Shown here: in pieces, positions 54,701 to 61,293 of the stretch
How positions within the stretch are numbered: position 1 is the first letter of the stretch
Layout of the letters: the number at the start of each line of letters is the position of its first letter
Origin: Polaromonas sp.
GTDB lineage: Bacteria > Pseudomonadota > Gammaproteobacteria > Burkholderiales > Burkholderiaceae_C
Direction of reading: 5' to 3'
Length of the DNA stretch: 64,000 nucleotides
Assembly: GCF_016185115.1 (NCBI RefSeq)
Contig: NZ_JACPOF010000015.1
Span: 496,001 to 560,000 of the forward strand
The notes under the pieces: generated by a model
The model's input: the letters and a program-made list of their open reading frames with translations, nothing else
Told to the model about the DNA's origin: nothing
Databases searched by the model: none
Position numbers and translations under genes: made by a program

Positions 54701-55289
54701 GCCCATGGGCTTTGAGTTGCGCACGGCAGCCAGCGGCCATGACTGCCTTGATTTGCTGGCGGCCGGTTACCAGCCCGATGTGATCTTTATGGACCTCGCC
54801 ATGCCCGGCATAGACGGCTGGGAAACAATTCGCCGTGTGCGTGCGGCCGGCCATGAAGGCATACACATGGCCATCGTCTCGGCAAACGCGTTTGACAAGG
54901 GGCTGGAGAACGACGTCGGCATACGGCCTGAAGATTTCATCGTCAAGCCCGTGCGCCATACCGAGCTGATTGACTGGCTTGAGCGGAGACTGAAACTGGC
55001 CTGGCTTTATGATGCGCCAGCACCCGCGGTGGCTGAGGCTGCCGCAGTGACAGCATCGCCACGCATACTGCCAGACGCGCCGCAGATCGCGGCACTGCTG
55101 GAAGTCGTCAACCTGGGTTTTTACCGCGGCATCATGAACAAGCTGGCTGACATCGAAACCCTTCACCCCGAAACCACCGTGTTCGTAGAAGACATGCGTT
55201 TGCTGGCCCGCCAGTTCCAGTTCGAAGCCATGGGCAGGCAACTCACCCGCCAGGACAACCGCGAGGAAAGCCATGAGCAGCGTGCTTGA
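51753..55289 (+). CDS. NCS1 permease-sensor hybrid histidine kinase
   Basis: This 1178-residue fusion has AAGG before its ATG. Residues about 45-500 form an NCS1 (nucleobase/allantoin/hydantoin) transporter with some 12 hydrophobic segments (AARYGVDMDLLTRGAGFGYIG; NVTNAYAGSLAWSNFFSR). Residues 528-565 carry eight Cys (528, 531, 543, 551, 554, 555, 561, 565), a probable metal site. Two more membrane segments and a coiled coil lead to the kinase: ISHELRTPLNSILGY (His721), NLLGNAIKF, DTGPGMS and GAGLGLTIAKML. A receiver follows with Asp1014 (IFMDLAMPGIDG), then a helical tail. It overlaps the response-regulator gene by 17 bases and diverges from urease. It may sense a purine, allantoin or urea-type solute while binding or moving it. 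Confidence 0.88.
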   Translation: MTATPTVVSATATPPAADAGTVTAAALGEPVQRIIKVRRDYNSWVASETMEDYALRFTPQRFRKWSEWRVANTAFGAASFLILEAVGATLLVKYGFTNAFWAIVATGLIIFLAGLPISIYAARYGVDMDLLTRGAGFGYIGSTLTSLIYASFTFIFFALEAAVMAYALELALNIPPSWGYLICALVVIPMVTHGVSAISRFQVWTQPLWLVMLIVPFVYVLVRDPGAFNGALHYVGEKAGASGFDLHLFGAALTVGIALITQMGEQADYLRFMPVQTKANRWRWWASVLVGGPGWVFVGVLKMLGGALLAYLAISHMVPLDRAVDPNQMYLAAYEYVFPHYGVAVAATAIFVVVSQLKINVTNAYAGSLAWSNFFSRITHSHPGRVVWVVFNTLIAFMLMEMNVFQALGDVLGLYSNIAIAWVMAVVADLVISKPLGLSPPGIEFKRAHLYDINPVGVGAMALASLLSVTAHLGMYGETAQAFSAVIAMGTAFVTAPLLAWATKGRYYIARSPEAADASYKRYSTRQCVICERPYEGPDMAHCPAYGGPICSLCCTLDARCGDMCKPHASLSAQWSSALRWLLPKRAWPYLDTGLGHFLLLMLIIMPLLASVFGLLYHQELSGLAQSLSDAEVLEAPESALRSGFIKAYMALLVTAGLVAWWLVLAHKSRQVAQEESNRQTHLLMKEIESHRQTDEALQEAKRVADQANQAKSRYISAISHELRTPLNSILGYAQLMGEDAAIPAHRKQAVNVIKRGGEHLLSLIEGTLDIARIEAGKLTLNVKPMQFADGMHELAGMFELQAAAKGLGFVFEASGNLPETVRADEKRVRQIIINLLGNAIKFTAEGQVTFRLRYAREMAYFDIEDTGPGMSEEELAQIFEPFARGGAAGQSAAGTPGAGLGLTIAKMLTDLMGGEMTLVSTPGKGSIFRIRLFLPEVHGTAAAQGALPPARRQPRAYAGGRRKLLVVDNEEPDRELLVQLLEPMGFELRTAASGHDCLDLLAAGYQPDVIFMDLAMPGIDGWETIRRVRAAGHEGIHMAIVSANAFDKGLENDVGIRPEDFIVKPVRHTELIDWLERRLKLAWLYDAPAPAVAEAAAVTASPRILPDAPQIAALLEVVNLGFYRGIMNKLADIETLHPETTVFVEDMRLLARQFQFEAMGRQLTRQDNREESHEQRA

Positions 55290-56343
55290 GCCTGACATGA
55301 ATGCCGCGGCCGCGCAGGGTCTGGAGCGCACGCTTGACCGCACGCTGGATCGTGCCAACAGCGATGTGGTGCTGGTGGTCGACGACGTGCCCGACAACCT
55401 TTCGGTGCTGCATGACGCGCTTGATGAATCGGGCTACACCGTGCTGGTTGCCACCAGCGGCGAAGCGGCATTGCAGCGCGCAAAGCAGGCCTTGCCAGAC
55501 ATCATTCTGCTCGACGCCATGATGCCCGGAATGGACGGTTTTGAAGTCGCCAAGCGCCTCAAAGCCATGCCAGAGACAGCGCACATCCCCATCATTTTCA
55601 TGACGGGGCTCACAGAAACCGAATACCTGGTCGCCGCGCTTGAAGCCGGCGGGGTGGATTACGTCACCAAGCCCATCAAACCGAAAGAAGTGATGGCCCG
55701 CATGGGCGTGCACCTGCAGGGCGCTCGCCGTGCGCGGCAGGAGGCACGCCAGGCCGGCCAGGCGCGCAATGCGCTGGACGCTTTCGGGTATGCCAGCATC
55801 ACCGTGCGCCTGGGCGGCGAAGGCGAGGGCAAGCTGATCTGGCAGACGCCGCTGGCGCGCGATCTGCTGCTGCGTTATTACGGCACATCGGCACCGCAGA
55901 CGCCCGAGCCTGTATTGAACTGGCTGCGCCGCCATGCGCTGGATGTCACGCCCCATACCGAGCCGCCGCGCCTGACCGCAGAGCTTGGCCAGCGCCGGCT
56001 GACCTTCAGGCTGCATCAGCAAACGGGTGATGGCGAGATTGGCAATGCGGGCGAAGCCCTGAGCAGCGACTGGCTGATCGTGATGCGCGAGATATCGGAA
56101 GACGCCATTGTTGAAGCCATGAGCCTGAGCTTCAAGCTCACGGCGCGTGAGGCCGAGGTGCTGTACTGGGTCGTCAAGGGCAAGACCAACCGCGACATCG
56201 CCGAAATCCTCGGCGCCAGCCCGGCGACGGTCAAAAAGCACCTGGAGCGGGTGTATGTGAAGCTGGGGGTTGAGACCCGCACGGCGGCGGCCGGCATGGC
56301 GATGAACCGGATTCGCCAGCTGCATCCGCAGTTTGAGGGCTGA
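55273..56343 (+). CDS. REC-LuxR response regulator, partner of the permease-sensor kinase
   Basis: This 356-residue protein has an N-terminal receiver (VVLVVDDVPDNLSVLHDAL; phosphoacceptor Asp81 in IILLDAMMPGMDG; Lys in VDYVTKPIKPKE). A middle region of about 130 residues is of unknown fold (LIWQTPLARDLLLRYYG). The C-terminal LuxR helix-turn-helix is LTAREAEVLYWVVKGKTNRD, then ATVKKHLERVYVKLGVETRT. The start lies inside the kinase gene, so both are co-translated and the receiver is the natural phosphate target. Its targets could include the divergent urease operon, though no binding site can be named. Confidence 0.92.
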   Translation: MSSVLEPDMNAAAAQGLERTLDRTLDRANSDVVLVVDDVPDNLSVLHDALDESGYTVLVATSGEAALQRAKQALPDIILLDAMMPGMDGFEVAKRLKAMPETAHIPIIFMTGLTETEYLVAALEAGGVDYVTKPIKPKEVMARMGVHLQGARRARQEARQAGQARNALDAFGYASITVRLGGEGEGKLIWQTPLARDLLLRYYGTSAPQTPEPVLNWLRRHALDVTPHTEPPRLTAELGQRRLTFRLHQQTGDGEIGNAGEALSSDWLIVMREISEDAIVEAMSLSFKLTAREAEVLYWVVKGKTNRDIAEILGASPATVKKHLERVYVKLGVETRTAAAGMAMNRIRQLHPQFEG

Positions 56344-56717
56344 ATTCTTGGGGGAATACCCGAAAAGCACGCTTTCGGCCACCGGGTTACAATAAGTGCT
56401 TCGGTCACGCATCAGCGTTTACAGCGAAACCCCCATACCAAGCGGGTTTTGTCTTCAAAATGCGGCGCTTCCAGAGCTTCGAATCACAAATGCTCCCCCG
56501 GGTTTCACCTTCTTCACGATATTGAAATCCTCCCCAAACGGCTGCATTTACTGGCGAGCACCTCCACCAACGGTGCCCACTCAAGGCTCAACCTGTTCCC
56601 CTTTTTTTTTGGACAATGAACGGGTAGAAACCGAATACCGTTGGCCGGGATTTCCAGGCCGTTTTATGTTTTCTATATATATGTGAGTACCCCGCCGGGT
56701 ATCTCCAGATCAACAAA
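56344..56717. other. 374-base region without a convincing gene
   Basis: A 96-codon open frame (56396-56686) exists, but its composition (many Pro, Cys, Phe and Arg in irregular order) and lack of ribosome site do not look coding. A run of nine T at 56604-56612 is present without a strong stem. Nothing else is recognised. Confidence 0.55.
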
Positions 56718-56999
56718 ATGATGAGCAACCCGGCAAAGATTTTTATGACGATTTCCCAAAATATCGCGGTTGGCAAGTACCTTGTCTCACCGCTTGCAAA
56801 ACCACAGGAGACCGGCGGCTATGCTGCATCGGTTTCCATCCGTTCTGGCCAGGGCAGCGCCACGCATGACCGCGTGATGCGCTTTACCGGCCTGTTTGAC
56901 AGCGCCGCAGCGGCCCTGCACTACGCCACCGAAAACGCACTGGCCTGGATCCAGGAGCGTTCTTCGCCTGTCGGCCTGAGCTGCACCGCCTGCGTTTAA
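56718..56999 (+). CDS. Small uncharacterised protein, 93 residues
   Basis: I do not recognise this protein. From the ATG at 56718 it has a hydrophilic start, then NIAVGKYLVSPLAKPQETGG and YAASVSIRSGQGSATHDRVMRF, and a helical C-terminus (FDSAAAALHYATENALAWIQ) ending with two Cys. A later ATG at 56745 would give 84 residues. No membrane segment is present. The pattern of strand, turn and Ala-rich helix looks like a genuine small domain. It lies 54 bases before infA on the same strand. Confidence 0.65.
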   Translation: MMSNPAKIFMTISQNIAVGKYLVSPLAKPQETGGYAASVSIRSGQGSATHDRVMRFTGLFDSAAAALHYATENALAWIQERSSPVGLSCTACV

Positions 57000-57053
57000 C
57001 AAGACGACGACCCACAACGTCCTACAGATTTACAGTATTCAAGGAGTTTCACC

Positions 57054-57311
57054 ATGGCTAAAGAAGAACTGATTGAGATGCACGGGCTGGTTGATGAGGT
57101 GCTGCCCGATTCGCGCTTTCGTGTGACGCTGGACAACGGCCACAAGCTCGTGGCCTACACCTCCGGCAAGATGCGCAAGAACCACATCCGCATTCTGGCG
57201 GGTGACCAGGTGTCGCTTGAACTCTCGCCTTACGACCTGAGCAAGGGCCGCATCACCTTCCGCCACATCGCTGGTCGTGGCCCAGGGCCCGGCGGCGCCG
57301 GTCCGCGCTGA
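57054..57311 (+). CDS. infA: Translation initiation factor IF-1 (second, longer type)
   Basis: This 85-residue S1-fold protein has AAGGAG well placed before its ATG. It starts [20 protein letters not shown] and contains [24 protein letters not shown] and [14 protein letters not shown], the IF-1 core that occupies the ribosomal A site. A Gly/Pro-rich tail ([12 protein letters not shown]) extends beyond the 72 residues of the canonical protein. Burkholderiales commonly have a second infA of this form in addition to the one in the ribosomal protein cluster. It is closed by a strong terminator. Confidence 0.94.
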   Translation: MAKEELIEMHGLVDEVLPDSRFRVTLDNGHKLVAYTSGKMRKNHIRILAGDQVSLELSPYDLSKGRITFRHIAGRGPGPGGAGPR

Positions 57312-57337
57312 TCTATTGATCTGTATGTGCGTTAAAT

Positions 57338-57368
57338 AAAAAAGGCCCTCGTCGAGGGCCTTTTTTAT
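57338..57368. terminator. Bidirectional intrinsic terminator between infA and dctA
   Basis: Stem GGCCCTC-GTC-GAGGGCC flanked by A6 and T6, serving both convergent genes. Confidence 0.92.
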
Positions 57369-57384
57369 TTCGGGCTCAGCCCGG

Positions 57385-58725
57385 TTAATGCGGCTGCGCC
57401 TTTGCCATGTGTTCGGTCTTTTTATTGAGCAGCACTTCCGGCTCCTGCGCTTCCTGCCAGGTTTCGTTGTTCAGGCCGGCATGCAGGCGTTTGACGTCCA
57501 GCTCATCCGTCCACTTGGCTACCACCAGCGTTGCCACGCCATTGCCAATCAGGTTGGTGAGTGCCCTGGCTTCCGACATGAATCGGTCAATGCCCAGAAT
57601 CAGCGCCAGCCCTGCAACAGGCACGGTACCCACCGCAGACAGTGTGGCCGCCAGCACAATAAAACCACTGCCGGTGATGCCGGCCGCGCCCTTGGAGGTC
57701 AGCAGCAGCACGGCCAGCAGGGTCAACTCCTGCGTGAGGGTCATGGGCGTGTTGGTCGCCTGCGCGATGAACACGGCGGCCATCGTGAGGTAGATGGATG
57801 TGCCGTCAAGGTTGAATGAGTAGCCCGTCGGGATGACCAGGCCCACGGTCGTCTTTTTTGCCCCCAGGTTTTCCATCTTTTCCATCATGCGGGGCAGCAC
57901 CGACTCGGACGACGACGTGCCGAGCACGATGAGCAGTTCTTCCTTGATGTACTTGATGAACTTCCAGATGCTGAAGCCATGGAGGCGCGCAATCAGGCCC
58001 AGCACCACAAAAATGAACAGCAGGCAGGTCAGGTAAAACGCGCCCATCAGCTTGCCCAGGGAGAACAGCGAACCCACGCCGTATTTGCCTATGGTGAATG
58101 CCATGGCACCGAAGGCACCTATGGGGGCCAGCTTCATGATGAAACCGACAATGGTGAACAAAACATGCGAGGTCTTCTCGATGAAGTCAAACACCAGCGT
58201 GCCGCGCCCGCCAAAGCGATGCAGTGCGAAGCCGAACATCACCGCGATCAGCAGGACCTGCAGTATTTCGCCCCTGGCAAATGCATCAACCACCGTCGTC
58301 GGAATGATATTGAGGATGAAGTCGGTGGGGCCCACCATCTTGCCCGGACCTGTGTAGGCGGCGATGGATTTGGTGTCCAGCGTTGACGCATCGACGTTCA
58401 TGCCCGCGCCGGGCTGCAACACATTGACAAGCACCAGTCCGATGATGAGCGCGAACGTGCTGACGACTTCAAAATAAAGAAGCGCCAGGCCACCCGTCTT
58501 GCCGACCTTTTTCATGTCCTCCATGCCCGCGATGCCGATGACGACAGTGCAGAAAATAATAGGCGCGATCATCATCTTGATCAGCTTGATGAAGCCATCG
58601 CCGAGCGGCTTCATCTCTGCACCGAAAGCGGGGTAGAAGTGCCCCAGCAGCACACCGGCAATCACGGCGCAGATCACCTGCACATAAAGCGAGCGGTAGA
58701 TCGGAAGTTTCTTTGCAACTGTCAT
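57385..58725 (-). CDS. dctA: C4-dicarboxylate:cation symporter DctA
   Basis: This 446-residue DAACS-family transporter has GGGGA before its ATG. Family signatures are [20 protein letters not shown] (serine-rich hairpin tip), [20 protein letters not shown] and [20 protein letters not shown], which form the substrate and cation sites. It imports succinate, fumarate and malate across the inner membrane. It is a single gene with its own sigma-70 promoter. No DctB/DctD two-component genes are nearby. Confidence 0.95.
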   Translation of the reverse strand: MTVAKKLPIYRSLYVQVICAVIAGVLLGHFYPAFGAEMKPLGDGFIKLIKMMIAPIIFCTVVIGIAGMEDMKKVGKTGGLALLYFEVVSTFALIIGLVLVNVLQPGAGMNVDASTLDTKSIAAYTGPGKMVGPTDFILNIIPTTVVDAFARGEILQVLLIAVMFGFALHRFGGRGTLVFDFIEKTSHVLFTIVGFIMKLAPIGAFGAMAFTIGKYGVGSLFSLGKLMGAFYLTCLLFIFVVLGLIARLHGFSIWKFIKYIKEELLIVLGTSSSESVLPRMMEKMENLGAKKTTVGLVIPTGYSFNLDGTSIYLTMAAVFIAQATNTPMTLTQELTLLAVLLLTSKGAAGITGSGFIVLAATLSAVGTVPVAGLALILGIDRFMSEARALTNLIGNGVATLVVAKWTDELDVKRLHAGLNNETWQEAQEPEVLLNKKTEHMAKAQPH

Positions 58726-58761
58726 GAAAGTCCCCTGTTATGTGTTGTTGTTGGCGGCACC

Positions 58762-58790
58762 AATATAGTGTTTTCTGACCCGTGTGCCAA
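58762..58790 (-). promoter_or_regulatory. Sigma-70 promoter of dctA
   Basis: On the minus strand TTGGCA, 17 bases, TATATT. The -10 box is about 37 bases before the dctA ATG. The TTGGCACA start resembles a -24 box, but no -12 GC follows at the right distance. Confidence 0.6.
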
Positions 58791-58893
58791 TGTCTAAAGC
58801 CGCAGGCGCGCCAAAGCCCGCTTCTGGGAGGCCTTACCGTGTACGCTAGCGGCTGTTGCTGTGATGGTCATGGCCTTGCTGGAAAGAAATCCC

Positions 58894-59382
58894 ATGAAAA
58901 AAATCCTTGGTATGTCCCTGTTTTCCGTGGCCGTGATGGCCTCGCTGTTCTGGCTGACCGGGGCCGGCGCCCAGCAGGTTGGCGAGGTCAGCACCGTGTT
59001 CAAGCTGCTCAGCCCGAACGACAAAATTGTGGTCGATGCGTATGACGACCCCAAGGTTGCGGGCGTCACCTGCTATGTGTCCCGCGCCAAAACCGGCGGC
59101 TACAAGGGTGCGCTGGGTTTGGCCGAAGACAGGTCAGAGGCGTCAATTGCCTGCCGCCAGACCGGCCCCATTACCTTTGCGAAACCGCTTGAGACGCAGG
59201 AAGATGTACTGACCGAGCGCATTTCCCTGGTGTTCAAAAAACTCCGGGTGGTGCGCATGGTGGACAAGCCACGCAACACGCTCGTCTATCTGACTTACTC
59301 GGACCGCCTTATCGAGGGCTCGCCGCAGAACAGCATTACTGCCGTGCCTGTTGACAGGGCCACACCGATACCGGTTCGCTAG
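58894..59382 (+). CDS. creA: CreA family periplasmic protein
   Basis: This 162-residue protein starts at the ATG at 58894 after GGAAAG. A signal peptide (MKKILGMSLFSVAVMASLFW) ends near GAGAQQ. The mature part has VSTVFKLLSPNDKIVVDAYD, VAGVTCYVSRAKTGGYKGAL, two conserved Cys, and LVYLTYSDRLIEGSPQNS, matching CreA. The function of CreA is not established. It is a single gene, with 511 bases from its start to the RND operon start. Confidence 0.92.
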   Translation: MKKILGMSLFSVAVMASLFWLTGAGAQQVGEVSTVFKLLSPNDKIVVDAYDDPKVAGVTCYVSRAKTGGYKGALGLAEDRSEASIACRQTGPITFAKPLETQEDVLTERISLVFKKLRVVRMVDKPRNTLVYLTYSDRLIEGSPQNSITAVPVDRATPIPVR

Positions 59383-59615
59383 AGACCGCCGAGGGCAGGC
59401 GCTGGCTTTACAGGACATTTACGTCCTGCTTTCAAGCCCGAAGCGGCTCCCACCGGGGCCGCAGTGATAATAAATTTGAAGCATGAACGCGACGGTACGC
59501 GGCGCTTTCCGGGCCGTTGGCGGCCAGAAAGCCTACGGGCCTGGACCATTTTCAGGCCCAGAATTGCGTGTCGCCTGCGCTGCCCCGATTGGCATGAACC
59601 GGACCATAAGGATTA

Positions 59616-61271
59616 ATGATGAACCCTCGAACGCCCGATGAGCCCGAAGTGCCAGCCACAACATCCCATTCCACCGAGGTCGTGCCGAGGCGCAAGCGCA
59701 TCAGCAGGCGCACATCCATCATTGGCGCCATCGTTGCCCTGCTGTTGCTGGCGGCGCTTGGCGGTCTCGCCTGGTATTTGACGCGTCCGGCAACGCCGGG
59801 CTCGGCACCGGCCGGTGCAGCGTTTGGCGGCGGCGGACCCGGTGGCCCGGGAGGTCCCGGCGGCGGGCGTGGGGGGCAGGCCAGCACGGTAGGCGTGGCA
59901 ACAGCCGAGAAAGCCAGCATTCCCGTGCTGCTGGATGCCCTGGGCACCGTGACCCCGCAGGCGACAGTCAGGGTGAGGCCACAGGTGTCCGGCGTGCTTG
60001 AGAGAGTCCTTTTTAACGAAGGCCAGATGGTCAAAAAAGGCGACCTGCTGGCAGTCATCGACCCGCGCCAGTTTGAAATGGCGCTGATGCAGGCCAGCGG
60101 CCAGCGCCAGCGCGACGAAGCCCAGCTTGACAGCGCCCGCGTCACGCTGCAGCGCTACAAGACACTGCTTGAGCAGGATTCCATTGCACGGCAAGAGGTC
60201 GACACACAGACCGCGCTGGTCAAGCAGCTCGAAGCCACAGTTGTCATCGACAAGGCGTCCGAAGGCACGGCGCGCCTCAATCTCAGTTACACCCGCGTCG
60301 TCGCGCCTGTGAGCGGCCGGGTCGGCCTGCGGGCGGTGGACGTCGGCAACGTGGTCAGCAGCAGTGATGCCAATGGCGTCGTACTCATCACGCAGGTCTC
60401 GCCGATTGATGTGGCCTTTGCCATACCGCAGGACCGTGTCAGCGATCTGCAGGCGGGGGCAAATGCTATCAAGGTGACTGCACTGGACCGCACACGCGCC
60501 ACGGTGCTGGACACCGGCGTCTTTGCCTCGCTGGACAACCAGGTGGACACCACCACCGGCACCGTCAAGGCCAAGGCGCGTTTTGCCAACAGCAATCTCA
60601 CGCTTTTCCCAAGCCAGTTCGTCAATGTGCAGTTGCTGGTCCGCACGATTGACAACGCCGTGGTAGTGCCTGTAACGGCGGTGCGCCAGGGCAGCAGCGG
60701 CGACTATGTCTATGTGCTCAATGCAGACCGTACGGTGTCGCTGCGGCCAGTCACGCGCGGCCAGGCTACTGTTGACAAGGTCGTCATTGCGACCGGCCTT
60801 CAGGCTGGCGAACGTGTGATTACCGAAGGCGCGGACCGCCTCAAGGACGGTTCACGTGTGACTCTTGCGGGTGATGCTCCCCGCGTCCCCGGTGCGGGCG
60901 CGGGCAATCGCAGGCGGCAGGGCGCCAGTGCGCCTGCAGGCAGTGCTTCTGCTGTCACTGGTTCTCCATCCGGTGCTGCATCCCCGCCTGTCGATGGCGC
61001 CTCACGCCGCCGTCCGCCAGTGGCTGATGCGGCCACCGGCCCTGCTGCTGCAGCGCCTTCGGCGTCCCCGGCGCCACAGGCCCTGTCGGCCGATGGACCC
61101 TCGCCCGAGCAGCGCCAGCGCATGCTGGCGCGTGTCAAGGACGATCCTGTTGCACTGGAACGCCAGCAGAAATTTCTTGAGCAGCTTGATAAAAAGGACC
61201 CCGAAGCCATCGCCCGCTGGCAAGCCATAGTGCAGCGACGTGCGCAGGGCGGCGAGCGGCCGGCGCAATGA
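59616..61271 (+). CDS. mdtA: RND efflux periplasmic adaptor, MdtA-like, with long C-terminal tail
   Basis: This 551-residue membrane-fusion protein has AAGGA before the ATG. It has one N-terminal membrane anchor (SIIGAIVALLLLAALGGLAWYL), a Gly/Pro linker (about residues 68-90), then the lipoyl/hairpin/beta-barrel core: GVLERVLFNEGQMVKKGDLL, YTRVVAPVSGRVGLRAVDVG and NVQLLVRTIDNAVVVPVTAV. The last 140 residues are an Ala/Pro/Ser/Arg-rich tail not seen in E. coli MdtA, ending in a charged helix. It bridges pump and outer-membrane channel. The pump gene follows 22 bases later. Confidence 0.9.
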   Translation: MMNPRTPDEPEVPATTSHSTEVVPRRKRISRRTSIIGAIVALLLLAALGGLAWYLTRPATPGSAPAGAAFGGGGPGGPGGPGGGRGGQASTVGVATAEKASIPVLLDALGTVTPQATVRVRPQVSGVLERVLFNEGQMVKKGDLLAVIDPRQFEMALMQASGQRQRDEAQLDSARVTLQRYKTLLEQDSIARQEVDTQTALVKQLEATVVIDKASEGTARLNLSYTRVVAPVSGRVGLRAVDVGNVVSSSDANGVVLITQVSPIDVAFAIPQDRVSDLQAGANAIKVTALDRTRATVLDTGVFASLDNQVDTTTGTVKAKARFANSNLTLFPSQFVNVQLLVRTIDNAVVVPVTAVRQGSSGDYVYVLNADRTVSLRPVTRGQATVDKVVIATGLQAGERVITEGADRLKDGSRVTLAGDAPRVPGAGAGNRRRQGASAPAGSASAVTGSPSGAASPPVDGASRRRPPVADAATGPAAAAPSASPAPQALSADGPSPEQRQRMLARVKDDPVALERQQKFLEQLDKKDPEAIARWQAIVQRRAQGGERPAQ

Positions 61272-61293
61272 AGGTGTACGAGATTCTTTTCAC

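Noticed and set aside
53574..55397. 607-codon open frame antisense to the permease-sensor kinase
   Set aside because: The opposite frame has complete kinase and receiver motifs; this one has none and starts inside the response-regulator gene.
55243..56412. 389-codon minus-strand frame opposite the LuxR regulator
   Set aside because: It is His/Gln/Arg-rich shadow sequence; the plus strand carries intact receiver and LuxR motifs.
56396..56686. Possible 96-residue protein
   Set aside because: No ribosome site, irregular composition and no recognisable domain; left as non-coding.
58762..58790. TTGGCACA upstream of dctA considered as a sigma-54 -24 box
   Set aside because: The GC expected ten bases after GG is absent; the same stretch fits a sigma-70 promoter with 17-base spacing.
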